This document shows, piece after piece, positions 9,450-21,598 of a stretch of DNA of 64,000 bases. A model generated the notes under the pieces. It saw nothing but the letters and a program-made list of their open reading frames with translations, did not search any database and had not been told where the DNA came from. The number at the start of each line of letters is the position of its first letter. Position 1 is the first letter of the stretch. The DNA comes from Kitasatospora sp. GP82 (GTDB taxonomy: Bacteria; Actinomycetota; Actinomycetes; Streptomycetales; Streptomycetaceae), in contig NZ_JARZAJ010000001.1 of assembly GCF_029892105.1 (NCBI RefSeq), positions 1-64,000 of the forward strand, written 5' to 3'. The position numbers and the translations under genes are program-made.

Positions 9450-10451
9450 ATGACGACAGGTCGGCCCGGCATCGCCGCAGCGCCGAACGCGGCGTACGCG
9501 GGCCAGGTGGTGTACTTCCCGGACCCGGTACGGGCTGCCAAGCACCCGGCCGGGGTGCGGGTGGACGAGTACGGCTACCCGGACTTCGGCTCGTACGCGG
9601 TCGCCGCCGCCGAGGTCGCCGACCCGCCCGAGGGCCTCGGCGTGGACGAACTGCGGCTCACCGACTACGTGTCGGCCAATGCCGCGCTCTTCACCCAGGG
9701 CCACGAGCTCTGGGCCGACCTCGACACCGCCGTCGCCACCCCGCACGGCTGGACCTGGCACCATGTGCCCGGCCGGGCGGCGCCCGGCTGGCGGCGGATG
9801 GAACTGGTCCCCGTCGAGGTCAAGGCCCTGCTCCGGCACCACGGCGGTCTGGCCTGCTCCCGCGCCGACCACGGCCGCCGGGGCACCCGTCCGCTCCAGG
9901 AGCACCATCCCGCACACTTCCCGCTCGCCATGGACGGCGGCGACCCGCTGAGCGTCACCGAGGACCTGATCCAGCGTGCCGAACAGCGCCTCGGCCACCC
10001 GCTGCCCGCCGCCTACCGCAGCTTCCTCAAGCTGGCCGGCGGCCGGGCCCCCGCCGGGGTCGCCCTGGACACCGAGTTCGGTCTGCTGCTGGACCAGCCG
10101 TTCCTGACGCTCAGCGAGGAGTACGGCGTCCAGGACCTGGTCTACGCGAACAAGTGCCTGCGCGACCACCTCACCAAGGACTACCTCGGCATCGCCTATG
10201 TCCAGGGCGGTCTGCTGGCGCTCAAGGTACGCGGCGAGGGGACCGGCTCGGTCTGGTTCTGCCTCTACGACGACGCGCGCGACACCGGCGCCGCCGAGAG
10301 CCCGGAGGACCGGGTCGCCCGGCTGCTGCTGCCTTGCGGCGCGAGCTTCGACGAGTTCCTGCTCCGGCTGGCCGGGAGCCCGCCGGAACTGGAGACCGTG
10401 GCGGGAATGATGGTGGACGGCGGGTTCGCCCGTGCCGTGCCGGTGAACTGA
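9450..10451 (+). CDS. HNH/Endo VII-like nuclease domain fused to a SUKH (SMI1/KNR4) domain
   Basis: 333 residues. The N-terminal half (about 10-150) has YAGQVVYFPDPVRAAKHPAGVRVDEYGYPDF, split by a spacer from ADLDTAVATPHGWTWHHVPG and RRMELVPVEVKALLRHHGG. This resembles the toxin-associated HNH/Endo VII families, whose core is WxWHH ... M-x-LVP ... H-GG. At the position where many members have V-H the protein has VK, so activity is uncertain. The C-terminal half (about 165-300) is a SUKH domain: IQRAEQRLGHPLPAAYRSFLKLAGG, YVQGGLLALKVRGEGTGSVWFCLYDD. A toxin-like and an immunity-like domain thus share one chain. It is followed by the Imm35/deaminase/SUKH-4 gene 46 nt downstream. Confidence 0.78.
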   Translation: MTTGRPGIAAAPNAAYAGQVVYFPDPVRAAKHPAGVRVDEYGYPDFGSYAVAAAEVADPPEGLGVDELRLTDYVSANAALFTQGHELWADLDTAVATPHGWTWHHVPGRAAPGWRRMELVPVEVKALLRHHGGLACSRADHGRRGTRPLQEHHPAHFPLAMDGGDPLSVTEDLIQRAEQRLGHPLPAAYRSFLKLAGGRAPAGVALDTEFGLLLDQPFLTLSEEYGVQDLVYANKCLRDHLTKDYLGIAYVQGGLLALKVRGEGTGSVWFCLYDDARDTGAAESPEDRVARLLLPCGASFDEFLLRLAGSPPELETVAGMMVDGGFARAVPVN

Positions 10452-10497
10452 TGCTGCGTACGCGCAGGGGTGGCAGGACGGAAGGGGTGGACCTGGC

Positions 10498-13071
10498 GTG
10501 GTGACGTACGCGCAGGCGCAGGAACTGGCCGACGACTGGATCAACGCCGGGGTGCCGCGCTCGCAGCAGCGCGAGGTCCGGGTACGGGAGTTCGACCTGG
10601 GCTTCGTCTGCTGGGCAGCGGACAGGTCCGACGACAGGTCGGAGGGCTCGGCCGTATCGGGTTCCCACGGTGCCCAGGGCTCCCAGGGCTCCCAGGGCTC
10701 CCAGGGCACCTCGGACTTCTCGGCTTCCGAGGTCCGGTTGGTGATCGCCCGGGACAGTGGTGCCAGCACGCTCTGGCCGCCGCTGCCCGTCAACGAGGTG
10801 GTCCGCCAGTACGAGGAGCTGTACGGCGCTCCGGTCGTGCCGAACCCCGCAGGGGCGGCCAAGCCGGTGCGCGGCACGGTCGAGGCGACCTCCTTCCTGC
10901 TCAGCCCGCCGCAGTGGCTCCAGGAGGCCGGGCAGGCCGCGATCGCCGCGGAGTCCGCGCGGCTCGGCGGAGCGGCGGCCGAGGCGGGTGCCCAGGCGGC
11001 ACCCCCGCTGCCGGAGCAGCCGGTGCACCTCACCGCCCCGCCGGTCTCCGCCCGCCCGCCCGGCGAGGGCCCGACGATGCTCGCCCCGCCCGGGCCGCCC
11101 GCGGTGTCCGCTCAGCCCGGGGGCACCCCGGCGTCCGGTATTCCCGCAGCGGGCGCGCCGCCGTTCCCGCCCGCCCCCGTCCCGCAGGGCGCTCCCGACG
11201 GGCCCGTTCCCGGGCCCGGTGCTCCGTCCTTCGGTGGCAACGCTCCTCTGGGCGGCCCCGCTCCGGTCGGTGCCCCTGCGCCCGTGGGGAGTCCCGTTCC
11301 CGGGCCCGGTGCTCCGTCCTTCGGTGGCAACGCTCCTCTGGGCGGCCCCGCTCCGGTCGGTGCTCCCGGAGGCGCGGGGATCGAGTACGCCCCGACGATG
11401 CTCGCCTCCGACGGGGGGCCCGGTCTCATGGGGCTGCCCGGTGCACCCGGGGTGCCGTCAGACCAGCCGTCGGCCGGTGGACCCGGCGTGCCGCTGGGTC
11501 GTTCGGGCCCGGGCGTGCCGCCGCCTTCTCCGCCCGCCGAGCTGCGCGGCCCGTCCGCCGCGGCGCACGGTGCGGCGGCGGGCCGGGGCCCGAGTGCGCC
11601 GCCCCCGCCTCCGCCGGCCGAGTTGCGGCATGCCCAGGGCGGGCCGTCCGCCGCCGCCGGTGCGGTGGGGCGTTCGGGCCCGGGTGCGCCGCCGCCTCCT
11701 CCGCCCGCCGAGCTGCGCGGCCCCGGAGCCGAGCCGACCGCCCCGCAGAGCCCGCAGCCGCCGAACCCGGCCGCGGCGGGCATCGCGTACGAGGCGACCC
11801 AGCTGGCCCATGCCATCGAGATCCCGCCGCCCGCGCCCGGGACGCCGCCGCACGGCGGCCCGGCCGTCCCGCAGCCCGGTCTGCCCGGTGCTCCCGGTAT
11901 GCCGGGCGTGCCGCCGTCCCCGCCCCCGCCGGGGGCCGTGCCGGTGCCGGGGGTCGGTTACGGCTACCCGGGCGCGGGCGCACCGGGCGCGTCCGGTCCC
12001 GCCGTACCTCCGCCGCCCCCGGCGGTGCCGGTCCCGCCCGCTCCGCCCGTGCCCGGTGCGCCGGGTGTGCCGTCGATCGGGCCAGGCACGGTGGCCGTGG
12101 TCAGCTACCGGGGGCCGGACGGCTCGGAGCAGAAGCTCATCCACCGCAGCGAGCCCGGCACTCCGCACCCGGAGTGGAAGGCCATGCACGAGCTGCGCCG
12201 TCTCAACGTGCCGCCGGACCAGGTGCTCGAACTCCACACCGACCTGGAACTCTGCGAGCTGCCCGGCGGCTACTGCGCCCGGATGGTGCGGGCTTCCTGG
12301 CCGAACGTCAGGCTCAGCCACACCGCCCCGTACGGCCGGGACCACCAGGCGCGGCAGGCGGGGATGGCGGTGCTGCTCGACCACGTCGACCAGCTGCACC
12401 AGCTGGCCGCCGCGCCGCAGCGCCCGCGTCCCGTCCGCGCGCCGCTGCCACCGCCCGGCAGCCTGCCGCCGGCGCCGCTGCCACCGCCCGGCAGCCTGCC
12501 GCCGGCGCCGCCGGTCGCCCCGCAGCAGCTGGCGGGCGAGCTGGGGCAGGCCTTCGGCCCCGGGGTGTTCCGTTTCGAGCAGCGGGCGGTGTCGCGTCAG
12601 GGTGTGCCGGAGGCGGTGGCGCAGACCCTGGTGTGGGCCGGGCTGCCGCGCGATTTCGCGCCGTTCTTCTGGGCCCAGGCACAGGAGGGCCGCCCGATCC
12701 CGACCCTGGCCGAGTTGGCCGCCGAGCGCGGCCTGCCGTCCGGTCCCGACTTCGGCGGTTATCTGGTCCTCGGCAACGACTACGGCCGCCAGCTGTGTGT
12801 GCAGTACGGCACGGCCGCGGTGGTCGCGGTCGAGGTCGAACCGGGTGGCGAGCCCCCGCGCTTCGTCAACACCGGGGTGCCCGAGTTCGTCCGGTCGCTG
12901 GCCCTGCTCGGCCGGATGTGGCGCCTGCGCTACGGCCTGACGCCCGATCAGGCGGGCCGCTGGACCAGCGACTTCCAGGCCCAGCTGCTGGCCATCGACC
13001 CGGCCGCTCTCCAGTCGCCCGAGACCTGGTGGGGCGTGCTGCTCGAACAGTTCTGGGACGGCATCCTCTAG
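10498..13071 (+). CDS. Giant fusion: Imm35/YrhB-like domain, Pro-rich linker, deaminase-fold domain, SUKH-4 domain
   Basis: 857 residues (a second GTG one codon later is equally possible). Residues 1-125 resemble the Imm35/YrhB immunity domain (YAQAQELADDWINAGVP ... LPVNEVVRQYEELYG). Residues ~165-530 are a Pro/Gly/Ala-rich linker with internal repeats (GPGAPPPPPPAELRG, SFGGNAPLGGPAPVGAP). Residues ~535-640 look like a deaminase fold of the XOO_2897 type: HPEWKAMHELRRL supplies H-x-E, and ELCELPGGYCARMV supplies the cysteine pair. Residues ~665-857 are a SUKH-4 domain ending AIDPAALQSPETWWGVLLEQFWDGIL. It forms a two-gene unit with the HNH-SUKH gene. No signal peptide is seen. The biological role is unknown. 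Confidence 0.78.
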   Translation: MVTYAQAQELADDWINAGVPRSQQREVRVREFDLGFVCWAADRSDDRSEGSAVSGSHGAQGSQGSQGSQGTSDFSASEVRLVIARDSGASTLWPPLPVNEVVRQYEELYGAPVVPNPAGAAKPVRGTVEATSFLLSPPQWLQEAGQAAIAAESARLGGAAAEAGAQAAPPLPEQPVHLTAPPVSARPPGEGPTMLAPPGPPAVSAQPGGTPASGIPAAGAPPFPPAPVPQGAPDGPVPGPGAPSFGGNAPLGGPAPVGAPAPVGSPVPGPGAPSFGGNAPLGGPAPVGAPGGAGIEYAPTMLASDGGPGLMGLPGAPGVPSDQPSAGGPGVPLGRSGPGVPPPSPPAELRGPSAAAHGAAAGRGPSAPPPPPPAELRHAQGGPSAAAGAVGRSGPGAPPPPPPAELRGPGAEPTAPQSPQPPNPAAAGIAYEATQLAHAIEIPPPAPGTPPHGGPAVPQPGLPGAPGMPGVPPSPPPPGAVPVPGVGYGYPGAGAPGASGPAVPPPPPAVPVPPAPPVPGAPGVPSIGPGTVAVVSYRGPDGSEQKLIHRSEPGTPHPEWKAMHELRRLNVPPDQVLELHTDLELCELPGGYCARMVRASWPNVRLSHTAPYGRDHQARQAGMAVLLDHVDQLHQLAAAPQRPRPVRAPLPPPGSLPPAPLPPPGSLPPAPPVAPQQLAGELGQAFGPGVFRFEQRAVSRQGVPEAVAQTLVWAGLPRDFAPFFWAQAQEGRPIPTLAELAAERGLPSGPDFGGYLVLGNDYGRQLCVQYGTAAVVAVEVEPGGEPPRFVNTGVPEFVRSLALLGRMWRLRYGLTPDQAGRWTSDFQAQLLAIDPAALQSPETWWGVLLEQFWDGIL
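11203..11363 (+). repeat. 71-bp perfect direct repeat inside the fusion gene linker
   Basis: Bases 11203-11273 and 11293-11363 are identical and encode PGPGAPSFGGNAPLGGPAPVG twice in frame, at a 90-nt period. This indicates recent in-frame linker expansion. Confidence 0.9.
12441..12506 (+). repeat. Two tandem 33-bp units encoding PLPPPGSLPPA
   Basis: The unit at 12441-12473 is repeated exactly at 12474-12506, just before the SUKH-4 domain. It keeps the frame and lengthens the hinge between the deaminase and SUKH-4 domains. Confidence 0.9.
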
Positions 13072-13088
13072 CCGCCCGCCGAGTCGCC

Positions 13089-13125
13089 CGAACGGGCCGT
13101 ACGGCTTGTCCGCACGGCCCGTTCG
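13089..13125 (+). terminator. Terminator of the toxin/immunity fusion genes
   Basis: Perfect 12-bp stem (CGAACGGGCCGT / ACGGCCCGTTCG) with a 13-nt loop, followed by TTCTTG, 17 nt after the stop codon. Confidence 0.8.
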
Positions 13126-13411
13126 TTCTTGCGTTCGAGGTTCGGTATCGGACACCTCGGCGAGCCGTCGGGCGCAAGGAACCGTCGGCACGCCAAGGGG
13201 CGTCCGTGCTGGTAAGGCCTGTTTCGGGGCGGCAGCGAGGGCCCTGGGCAGAGCCGGTCGAGCTTGGCGTTCACGCGGTCGAGCGGCGTTGTCTTGTTTG
13301 GGTTTCTTCCCTATCTGCGCAAAATAGGTCAAGAGGATGGGCCGACAGGTCCCGTCCGCGATCACGTCCGACCATGGGCTGCGCAGCCCGCGAGCATGAG
13401 GGGAAGAGCCC

Positions 13412-14560
13412 ATGAGTGACGCCGTCTCCCAGCACGGGTTCACGCTGACCCGGCGCGGTTACGCGCCCGAGCAGGTCGAGCGGGCACTGGCTGCCCTGAC
13501 GAGCGAGCGGGACCGGGCCTGGGAGCGGCTCGGTGTGCTGGGCTCGGGCATCCGTGAGATGGAGAACCGGCTCGCGGACATCGTCCAGGCCGCTGCCGAC
13601 GCCCCCGCCCCCGACTACGCAGAGCTCAGTGAGCAGGCCGCCCGGCTGATGGCCATCACCGAGGCGGAGTCGCTGGCCGTCAGGGAGGCCGCCGAACGTG
13701 CCGCCGAGGACGCCCGCGACGAGGCGTACGAGGCCGGGCAGAACGCCGCCACCACCGCCCGCGACTACTCCACCGCCACCCGTAACGAGGCCGACCAGGC
13801 CGCCCGCCGTACCGAGGAGCGCACCCGCGCCGAGGCCGAGAGGCTCCGCTCGGAGGCCGACCACGACGCCCGTACCACCAGGGACACCGCGACGGCGGAG
13901 GCGGCGCAGACCCGGGTGAGCGCCGCCGAGGCGGAGGAGCGGGCCGAGGCAAAGCTGGCCGAACTGCGCCGCCGGGCGGACGAGATGTTCGCCGCCGCCG
14001 AGGCCAAGGCGGACGCCGAGGACGACAAGATCGCCGCCATCGCGGAGCGCCGGCTCAAGGAGGCCGAGCAGCACCGCGAGGCCGTGCTCGCCGAGATCCG
14101 CAAGACCGACATCGAGGCCCAGACCAAGGCCGACCGGCTGGTCGCCGAGGCCCGCCTCCAGGCCGAGCGGATCCACGCGGCGAGCGAGCGCGAGCAGCGC
14201 GACTTCGCCGCCAGGCAGGAGCAGGTGCAGCAGCACCTGGACCACATCAAGCAGACCCTGGCCGCGCTGACCGGCGCGGCGGTCGGGGCGGTGGAGGCCG
14301 CCGAGACGTCGTCCGTCCGTGCGCTGGAACCGGCCCGCACGCCGGAGCCCGCCCGTGAGCAGCCGGCGCCCGTCACCGCGGAGGCGCCCGTCACCGCCGA
14401 GGCGCCCACCACCGCTCTGCGCGCACTGCCTGCCGTGCCGCCGAGGCCCGCCACTCCGCCGCCGGCCCCGGTCCCCGAGGTCGAGACGCGGATCATCCCG
14501 AAGATCGTGATCGTCGACGACGGTGCGGAGTACCCCAGCGAGGTCGTCCACCGCCGCTAG
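13412..14560 (+). CDS. DivIVA-like coiled-coil protein ('cellulose-binding'/Scy-FilP type)
   Basis: 382 residues. The N-terminal HGFTLTRRGYAPEQVERALAALTSERDRAWERL resembles a DivIVA/Scy-type N-terminal segment. Residues ~60-290 are a long charged coiled coil rich in Ala, Glu and Arg (repeated AEAERLRSEAD, TKADRLVAEARLQAERI). The tail is Pro/Ala-rich and ends IIPKIVIVDDGAEYPSEVVHRR. Related actinomycete proteins are cytoskeletal elements linked to polar growth and septation. The ATG follows GAGGGGAAG. It stands alone between two terminators. Its exact role is not established from sequence. Confidence 0.8.
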   Translation: MSDAVSQHGFTLTRRGYAPEQVERALAALTSERDRAWERLGVLGSGIREMENRLADIVQAAADAPAPDYAELSEQAARLMAITEAESLAVREAAERAAEDARDEAYEAGQNAATTARDYSTATRNEADQAARRTEERTRAEAERLRSEADHDARTTRDTATAEAAQTRVSAAEAEERAEAKLAELRRRADEMFAAAEAKADAEDDKIAAIAERRLKEAEQHREAVLAEIRKTDIEAQTKADRLVAEARLQAERIHAASEREQRDFAARQEQVQQHLDHIKQTLAALTGAAVGAVEAAETSSVRALEPARTPEPAREQPAPVTAEAPVTAEAPTTALRALPAVPPRPATPPPAPVPEVETRIIPKIVIVDDGAEYPSEVVHRR

Positions 14561-14621
14561 CCGCTCCGCGCCGCTGATGGGCTCCCCGTCTGCGGAGCAT
14601 GCCGCGCTGTGCGCCAGGACC

Positions 14622-14650
14622 CGTGGCGCCCTCCAGGACAGGGCGCCACG
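14622..14650 (+). terminator. Terminator after the coiled-coil gene
   Basis: Perfect 11-bp stem CGTGGCGCCCT / AGGGCGCCACG with a 7-nt loop. The rest of the 439-nt gap up to mfd (to 14999) shows no gene and should contain the mfd promoter. Confidence 0.75.
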
Positions 14651-14999
14651 ACTCCCGGCGAATGGGCACGGGCGCCCCCACCCAGGGCCGCCCGGCCACG
14701 CACTCCCGACCCCCATCGGGGTGCGTCGGTGCCACCGCAGCCATCCCCCACGGTTGGGTGCGGCGGGCACGGACACCATCCTGCGCGACCACCATGGACA
14801 GACAGTGACAGGAGTATGTCCAGTTCATGTGATCTCCGCGCGTGATCCGGCCGCCCTCGGCGGTGCTCTCCGCGTGTGCGTCGGCGCTGCGGCGTAGGCT
14901 GGACTTCCCCCGGGCGCGCTGCGTGCCGGGCCGTTCGCGTTGCCCGGCCGGTCGTCCGGTGCCTGGGCACTCCAGCCACGGGACGAAGAAGAGACTCGC

Positions 15000-18647
<3,648 letters not shown>

Positions 18648-18666
18648 CGGGAACTCTCCGGCCGTT

Positions 18667-18703
18667 CGGCGGTCTCAGGCTCGACTCGGGCCTGAGGCCG
18701 CCG
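18667..18703 (+). terminator. Terminator of mfd
   Basis: 14-bp stem (CGGCGGTCTCAGGC / GCCTGAGGCCGCCG, one T-G pair) followed by TGTTTCT. Confidence 0.8.
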
Positions 18704-18935
18704 TGTTTCTGCCCGCGCGACCGCTCCGAGGGCTGACGCGCGGGCCGTTCGCCCCGAACAGGCGGTCGCTGAACCGCTGTTCGGTTGATCCGCGTTACCC
18801 GTTCGGCGCAAGGTCTGGGCAAGTCGCCGCGCCGCTCCCTATTGTCTGTACCTGCCAGGAGAACCATCGGACACCGCATCAGCCACACCGTCCCCCGCGC
18901 CTCGGGCCGGGGCACCCCAGCTCGGGAGGCCACAC

Positions 18936-19580
18936 GTGATCCGCACCAACTCCGCCAAGCACCACGCCCGTAGGTCGGTCGGCGCCGTCGGCGTTCTGGT
19001 CGCCGCAGCCGCCCTGACCGCCTGCGGCGGCAGCCCGGCGCACCAGGGCGCGGCGGCCGTGGTCGGCGGGCAGCGGATCACCATCGCCACCGTGGAGGCC
19101 AAGGTGTCCGCCCTGCGGGACGCGGTCGGGGCCGAGCCGGGTGCGCCGCGGCCCGAGCGGGCCGGGCTCACCAAGCGTGCGGTGGCCGACCTGGTCCTCG
19201 ACCGGGTGGTCGCCCAGGCCCTCTCAGACCACCGGCTCGACGTCACCGAAACCGAGATCGCGCAGGCCCGGGAGTCGGACGCCAAGCTGCTCGGCGGCGA
19301 GAGCGAGCTCCAGCGGGAGCTGCTGTTCAAGCAGGGCGTTGCCACGGGCGACCTGGACGCCTTCTACCGCCAGCAGCTCGGTATCCACAAGCTCGCCGCG
19401 GCCGACGGCAAGGACGCCCGGACCGCGGAGGGCGACGCGGCGATCCGCAAGGCCCTCGCCGAGGCCGGCACGGAACTCAGGATCGTGGTCAACCCCCGCT
19501 ACGGCAGCTGGGATCCGGAGCAGGTCACCCTCGTCGACACCGGCAACGACTGGCTCCCCCAGCGCGGCACCTCCATCTGA
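18936..19580 (+). CDS. SurA-like N-terminal-domain lipoprotein
   Basis: 214 residues from a GTG preceded by GGGAGG. The signal peptide has RRS basic residues and a hydrophobic VGVLVAAAALTACGG core with a lipobox cysteine near residue 31, so it should be anchored to the outer face of the membrane. The mature part (VVGGQRITIATVEAKVSAL ... RAVADLVLDRVVAQALSDHRLDVTETEIAQA) matches the N-terminal helical domain of SurA/PrsA-type foldases. No parvulin prolyl-isomerase domain follows, so it is probably a chaperone-like protein rather than an isomerase. It lies between mfd and mazG, an order common in Streptomyces. Confidence 0.85.
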   Translation: MIRTNSAKHHARRSVGAVGVLVAAAALTACGGSPAHQGAAAVVGGQRITIATVEAKVSALRDAVGAEPGAPRPERAGLTKRAVADLVLDRVVAQALSDHRLDVTETEIAQARESDAKLLGGESELQRELLFKQGVATGDLDAFYRQQLGIHKLAAADGKDARTAEGDAAIRKALAEAGTELRIVVNPRYGSWDPEQVTLVDTGNDWLPQRGTSI

Positions 19581-19719
19581 GACCCTGCGCCTGGCCGACG
19601 AGCTCATGAGGCCCCGGGAGAGCGGGCCGTGGACGGTGCATGGCCGGCCGCGTGTCCGGGGTGTCCGCCCGCCCGCAATCGAGCGGTGGCCCGGCCGGTG
19701 CAGCAGGTAGGTTCGGAAC

Positions 19720-20718
19720 GTGGACGACACTGCAAAGCTGATCCTGCTCACCACCACTCACCGGGTCGCGCCCGGTCTGCTCTCCTGGCCCGCCTGGGAG
19801 GCCCTGCGCGGGGCCGCCCGGGTGCTGGCCGCCGATCCCGCGCATCCGCAGCTGCCTGCCCTGCGCCAGGCCGGGGTCGTGGTGGAGCTGGTGGAGCAAG
19901 GGAGTGCCCCGGCGCTGGCCCGGCTGCTGACCGAGTCGGTGCCGGCCGTCTGGCTGGGCAGCCCGGACGGCGACCCGGGGCTGACCGATGCGCTGGCGCG
20001 GCTCGCGGTCGAGGAGGCGGGGAAGGTCCCGGAGATCGAGATCCTCCCCGGCTCGTACGACCTGCCGGGCGCCCGGCTGCTGGACCTGGTCTCGGTGATG
20101 GACCGGCTGCGTTCGCCGGGCGGCTGCCCCTGGGACGCCGAGCAGACCCACGCCTCCCTGGTGAAGTACCTGGTGGAGGAGGCGTTCGAGCTGGTCGAGG
20201 CGATCGAGGAGGGCGACCGGGAGACGTTGCGCGAGGAGCTCGGCGATGTCCTGCTCCAGGTGTTCTTCCACTCGCGGATCGCCGAGGAGCACGCGGAGGA
20301 CCCGTTCACCATCGACGACGTGGCCGGTGACATCGTCGAGAAGCTGATGTACCGCCACCCGCACGTGTTCGGCGATGTGGAGGCGACCGGGACGGCGCAG
20401 GTCGAGGCCAACTGGGAGCAGCTCAAGGCGGCCGAGAAGCAGCGCGAGTCGGTCCTGGACGGCGTCCCGGCCGGGCTGCCCGCGCTGGCGTACGCGGCGA
20501 AACTGGTCTCGCGCGTCCGCCGGGCGGGCTTCGACGCGGTACCGGACGAGCCGTACGCGCTGCCGGCCGAGCTCACGTCGGAGACCGTGGGCGCGCTGCT
20601 GCTCGCCGTGGTCCAGCGGGCCCACGACGCGGGGGTGGACGTGGACGCGGCGCTGCGCGCGGCCGCGCGCAGCTACCGGAACGCGGTCCGCACGGCCGAG
20701 GGGCTCGACACCGACTGA
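19720..20718 (+). CDS. mazG: Nucleoside triphosphate pyrophosphohydrolase MazG
   Basis: 332 residues, GTG start. The N-terminal ~120 residues are the extension seen in actinobacterial MazG. The catalytic all-alpha NTP pyrophosphatase domain follows: MDRLRSPGGCPWDAEQTHASL, then VEEAFELVEAIEEGD, EELGDVLLQVFFHS (acidic Mg-binding residues), and KLMYRHPHVFGD. It hydrolyses noncanonical or excess NTPs to NMP + PPi. A strong terminator lies 5 nt after the stop codon. Confidence 0.93.
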   Translation: MDDTAKLILLTTTHRVAPGLLSWPAWEALRGAARVLAADPAHPQLPALRQAGVVVELVEQGSAPALARLLTESVPAVWLGSPDGDPGLTDALARLAVEEAGKVPEIEILPGSYDLPGARLLDLVSVMDRLRSPGGCPWDAEQTHASLVKYLVEEAFELVEAIEEGDRETLREELGDVLLQVFFHSRIAEEHAEDPFTIDDVAGDIVEKLMYRHPHVFGDVEATGTAQVEANWEQLKAAEKQRESVLDGVPAGLPALAYAAKLVSRVRRAGFDAVPDEPYALPAELTSETVGALLLAVVQRAHDAGVDVDAALRAAARSYRNAVRTAEGLDTD

Positions 20719-20722
20719 GACC

Positions 20723-20754
20723 GAGGCGGCACCCGCTCGGGCGGGTGCCGCCTC
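20723..20754 (+). terminator. Terminator of mazG
   Basis: Perfect 14-bp stem GAGGCGGCACCCGC / GCGGGTGCCGCCTC with a 4-nt TCGG loop. Since the next gene is convergent it may act in both directions. Confidence 0.85.
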
Positions 20755-20816
20755 GGGAGCGCGTGACCGTTCGCGCGCGCAGTCGATCGAGCAGAGCCCC
20801 GCAGCTCCGGGAGAAG

Positions 20817-21245
20817 CTACGCGGACTGCCGCTGCCCCGACGGCTGCTGGACCGGTCGGCGCTGCGGCGGGACGACCTCGCTGATCGCCTCGCCGACCAG
20901 GGCGAGCAGCTCGGCCAGCGGGTCGAGGTGGTCGGGCAGCTCGTCCAGCGAGACGATCCGTTCGCCGTCCGGGCCCGCGATGCAGAAGAGGTCGATCGGG
21001 CCGAGGTGCTTGGCGGCGGTGTCCACCAGGGCGGCCACGTCACTGGGCTGGTGGATGTCGCTGCACACCCCGACCACCGGACAGCCGGGCCGGTCGAGCT
21101 CGGTGGCGAGATCCTCCGCCACACCGGGGTGCAGGTCGGCGACGAGCAGCCCGGCCGCACCCGCGGCGGTGAACCGGCGGGCGAGGTCGGCCCCCGACCC
21201 GCCTTCGAGTACCGCGATGACCACCACTGCCCCGGCTACTCGCAT
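20817..21245 (-). CDS. Short Rossmann-fold protein, truncated SDR
   Basis: 142 residues from an ATG with a perfect GGAGGAG. The sequence VVVIAVLEGGSGADLARRFTAAGAAGLLVADLHP, then VVGVCSDIHQPSDVAALVDTAAKHLGPIDLFCIAGPDG, is the cofactor-binding half of a short-chain dehydrogenase. Normal members have ~250 residues. The substrate half with the Ser and Tyr-x3-Lys catalytic residues is absent, replaced by a short tail PPQRRPVQQPSGQRQSA. The glycine motif is also altered (LEGGSGADLA instead of TGxxxGxG). It is either a decaying gene or a small NAD(P)-binding protein. The excellent ribosome-binding site and clean codon use suggest it is still translated. Confidence 0.65.
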   Translation of the reverse strand: MRVAGAVVVIAVLEGGSGADLARRFTAAGAAGLLVADLHPGVAEDLATELDRPGCPVVGVCSDIHQPSDVAALVDTAAKHLGPIDLFCIAGPDGERIVSLDELPDHLDPLAELLALVGEAISEVVPPQRRPVQQPSGQRQSA

Positions 21246-21598
21246 GGCCTGCTCCTCCCTGAGCGCTGCACCCTGTGGACGGCCCCGCACTGCCGCCCAT
21301 CAGAGTCATTGCGGAGGATCGTAGGCACTGTGCGACCCTCCGCGACACTCATTACCCGCCAGGTGACCAGGCTCACGCCTGCGGAGGCGGCCGAGTCGGC
21401 CGGGAGGGCGCGTCACGGACGCTCCGGGACCCTGTCACCTAGGCGTCACCACTTCGTCACACAGCACCTGTCCGGCGGGTCGCTCCGGCCCTGGGAGAGC
21501 AGTGGGCCGAGAGGCGGTGCAGGGCCGGCCGCACCCGCAGTCGATCAGGCAGAGCCTTGCCTTCCCTGGACGGTGCACGGCTCGGATACGGTCGTGAC
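21246..21598. promoter_or_regulatory. Intergenic region upstream of the P450 gene
   Basis: 353 nt between divergent genes. No gene seen. The right part (about 21480-21580) belongs to the interspersed repeat family (GTCGATCAGGCAGAGCC, GGACGGTGCACGGCTC). The left part must contain the promoter of the truncated SDR gene, and the right part that of the P450. Confidence 0.5.

Noticed and set aside
9390..11033. 547-codon minus-strand frame opposite the HNH-SUKH gene
   Set aside because: Antisense shadow typical of high-GC DNA, with no recognisable motif.
10470..13415. 981-codon plus-strand frame over the fusion gene
   Set aside because: Shadow frame of the Pro-rich linker region: Arg/Ala/Gly composition with no domain, and it ignores the terminator at 13089.
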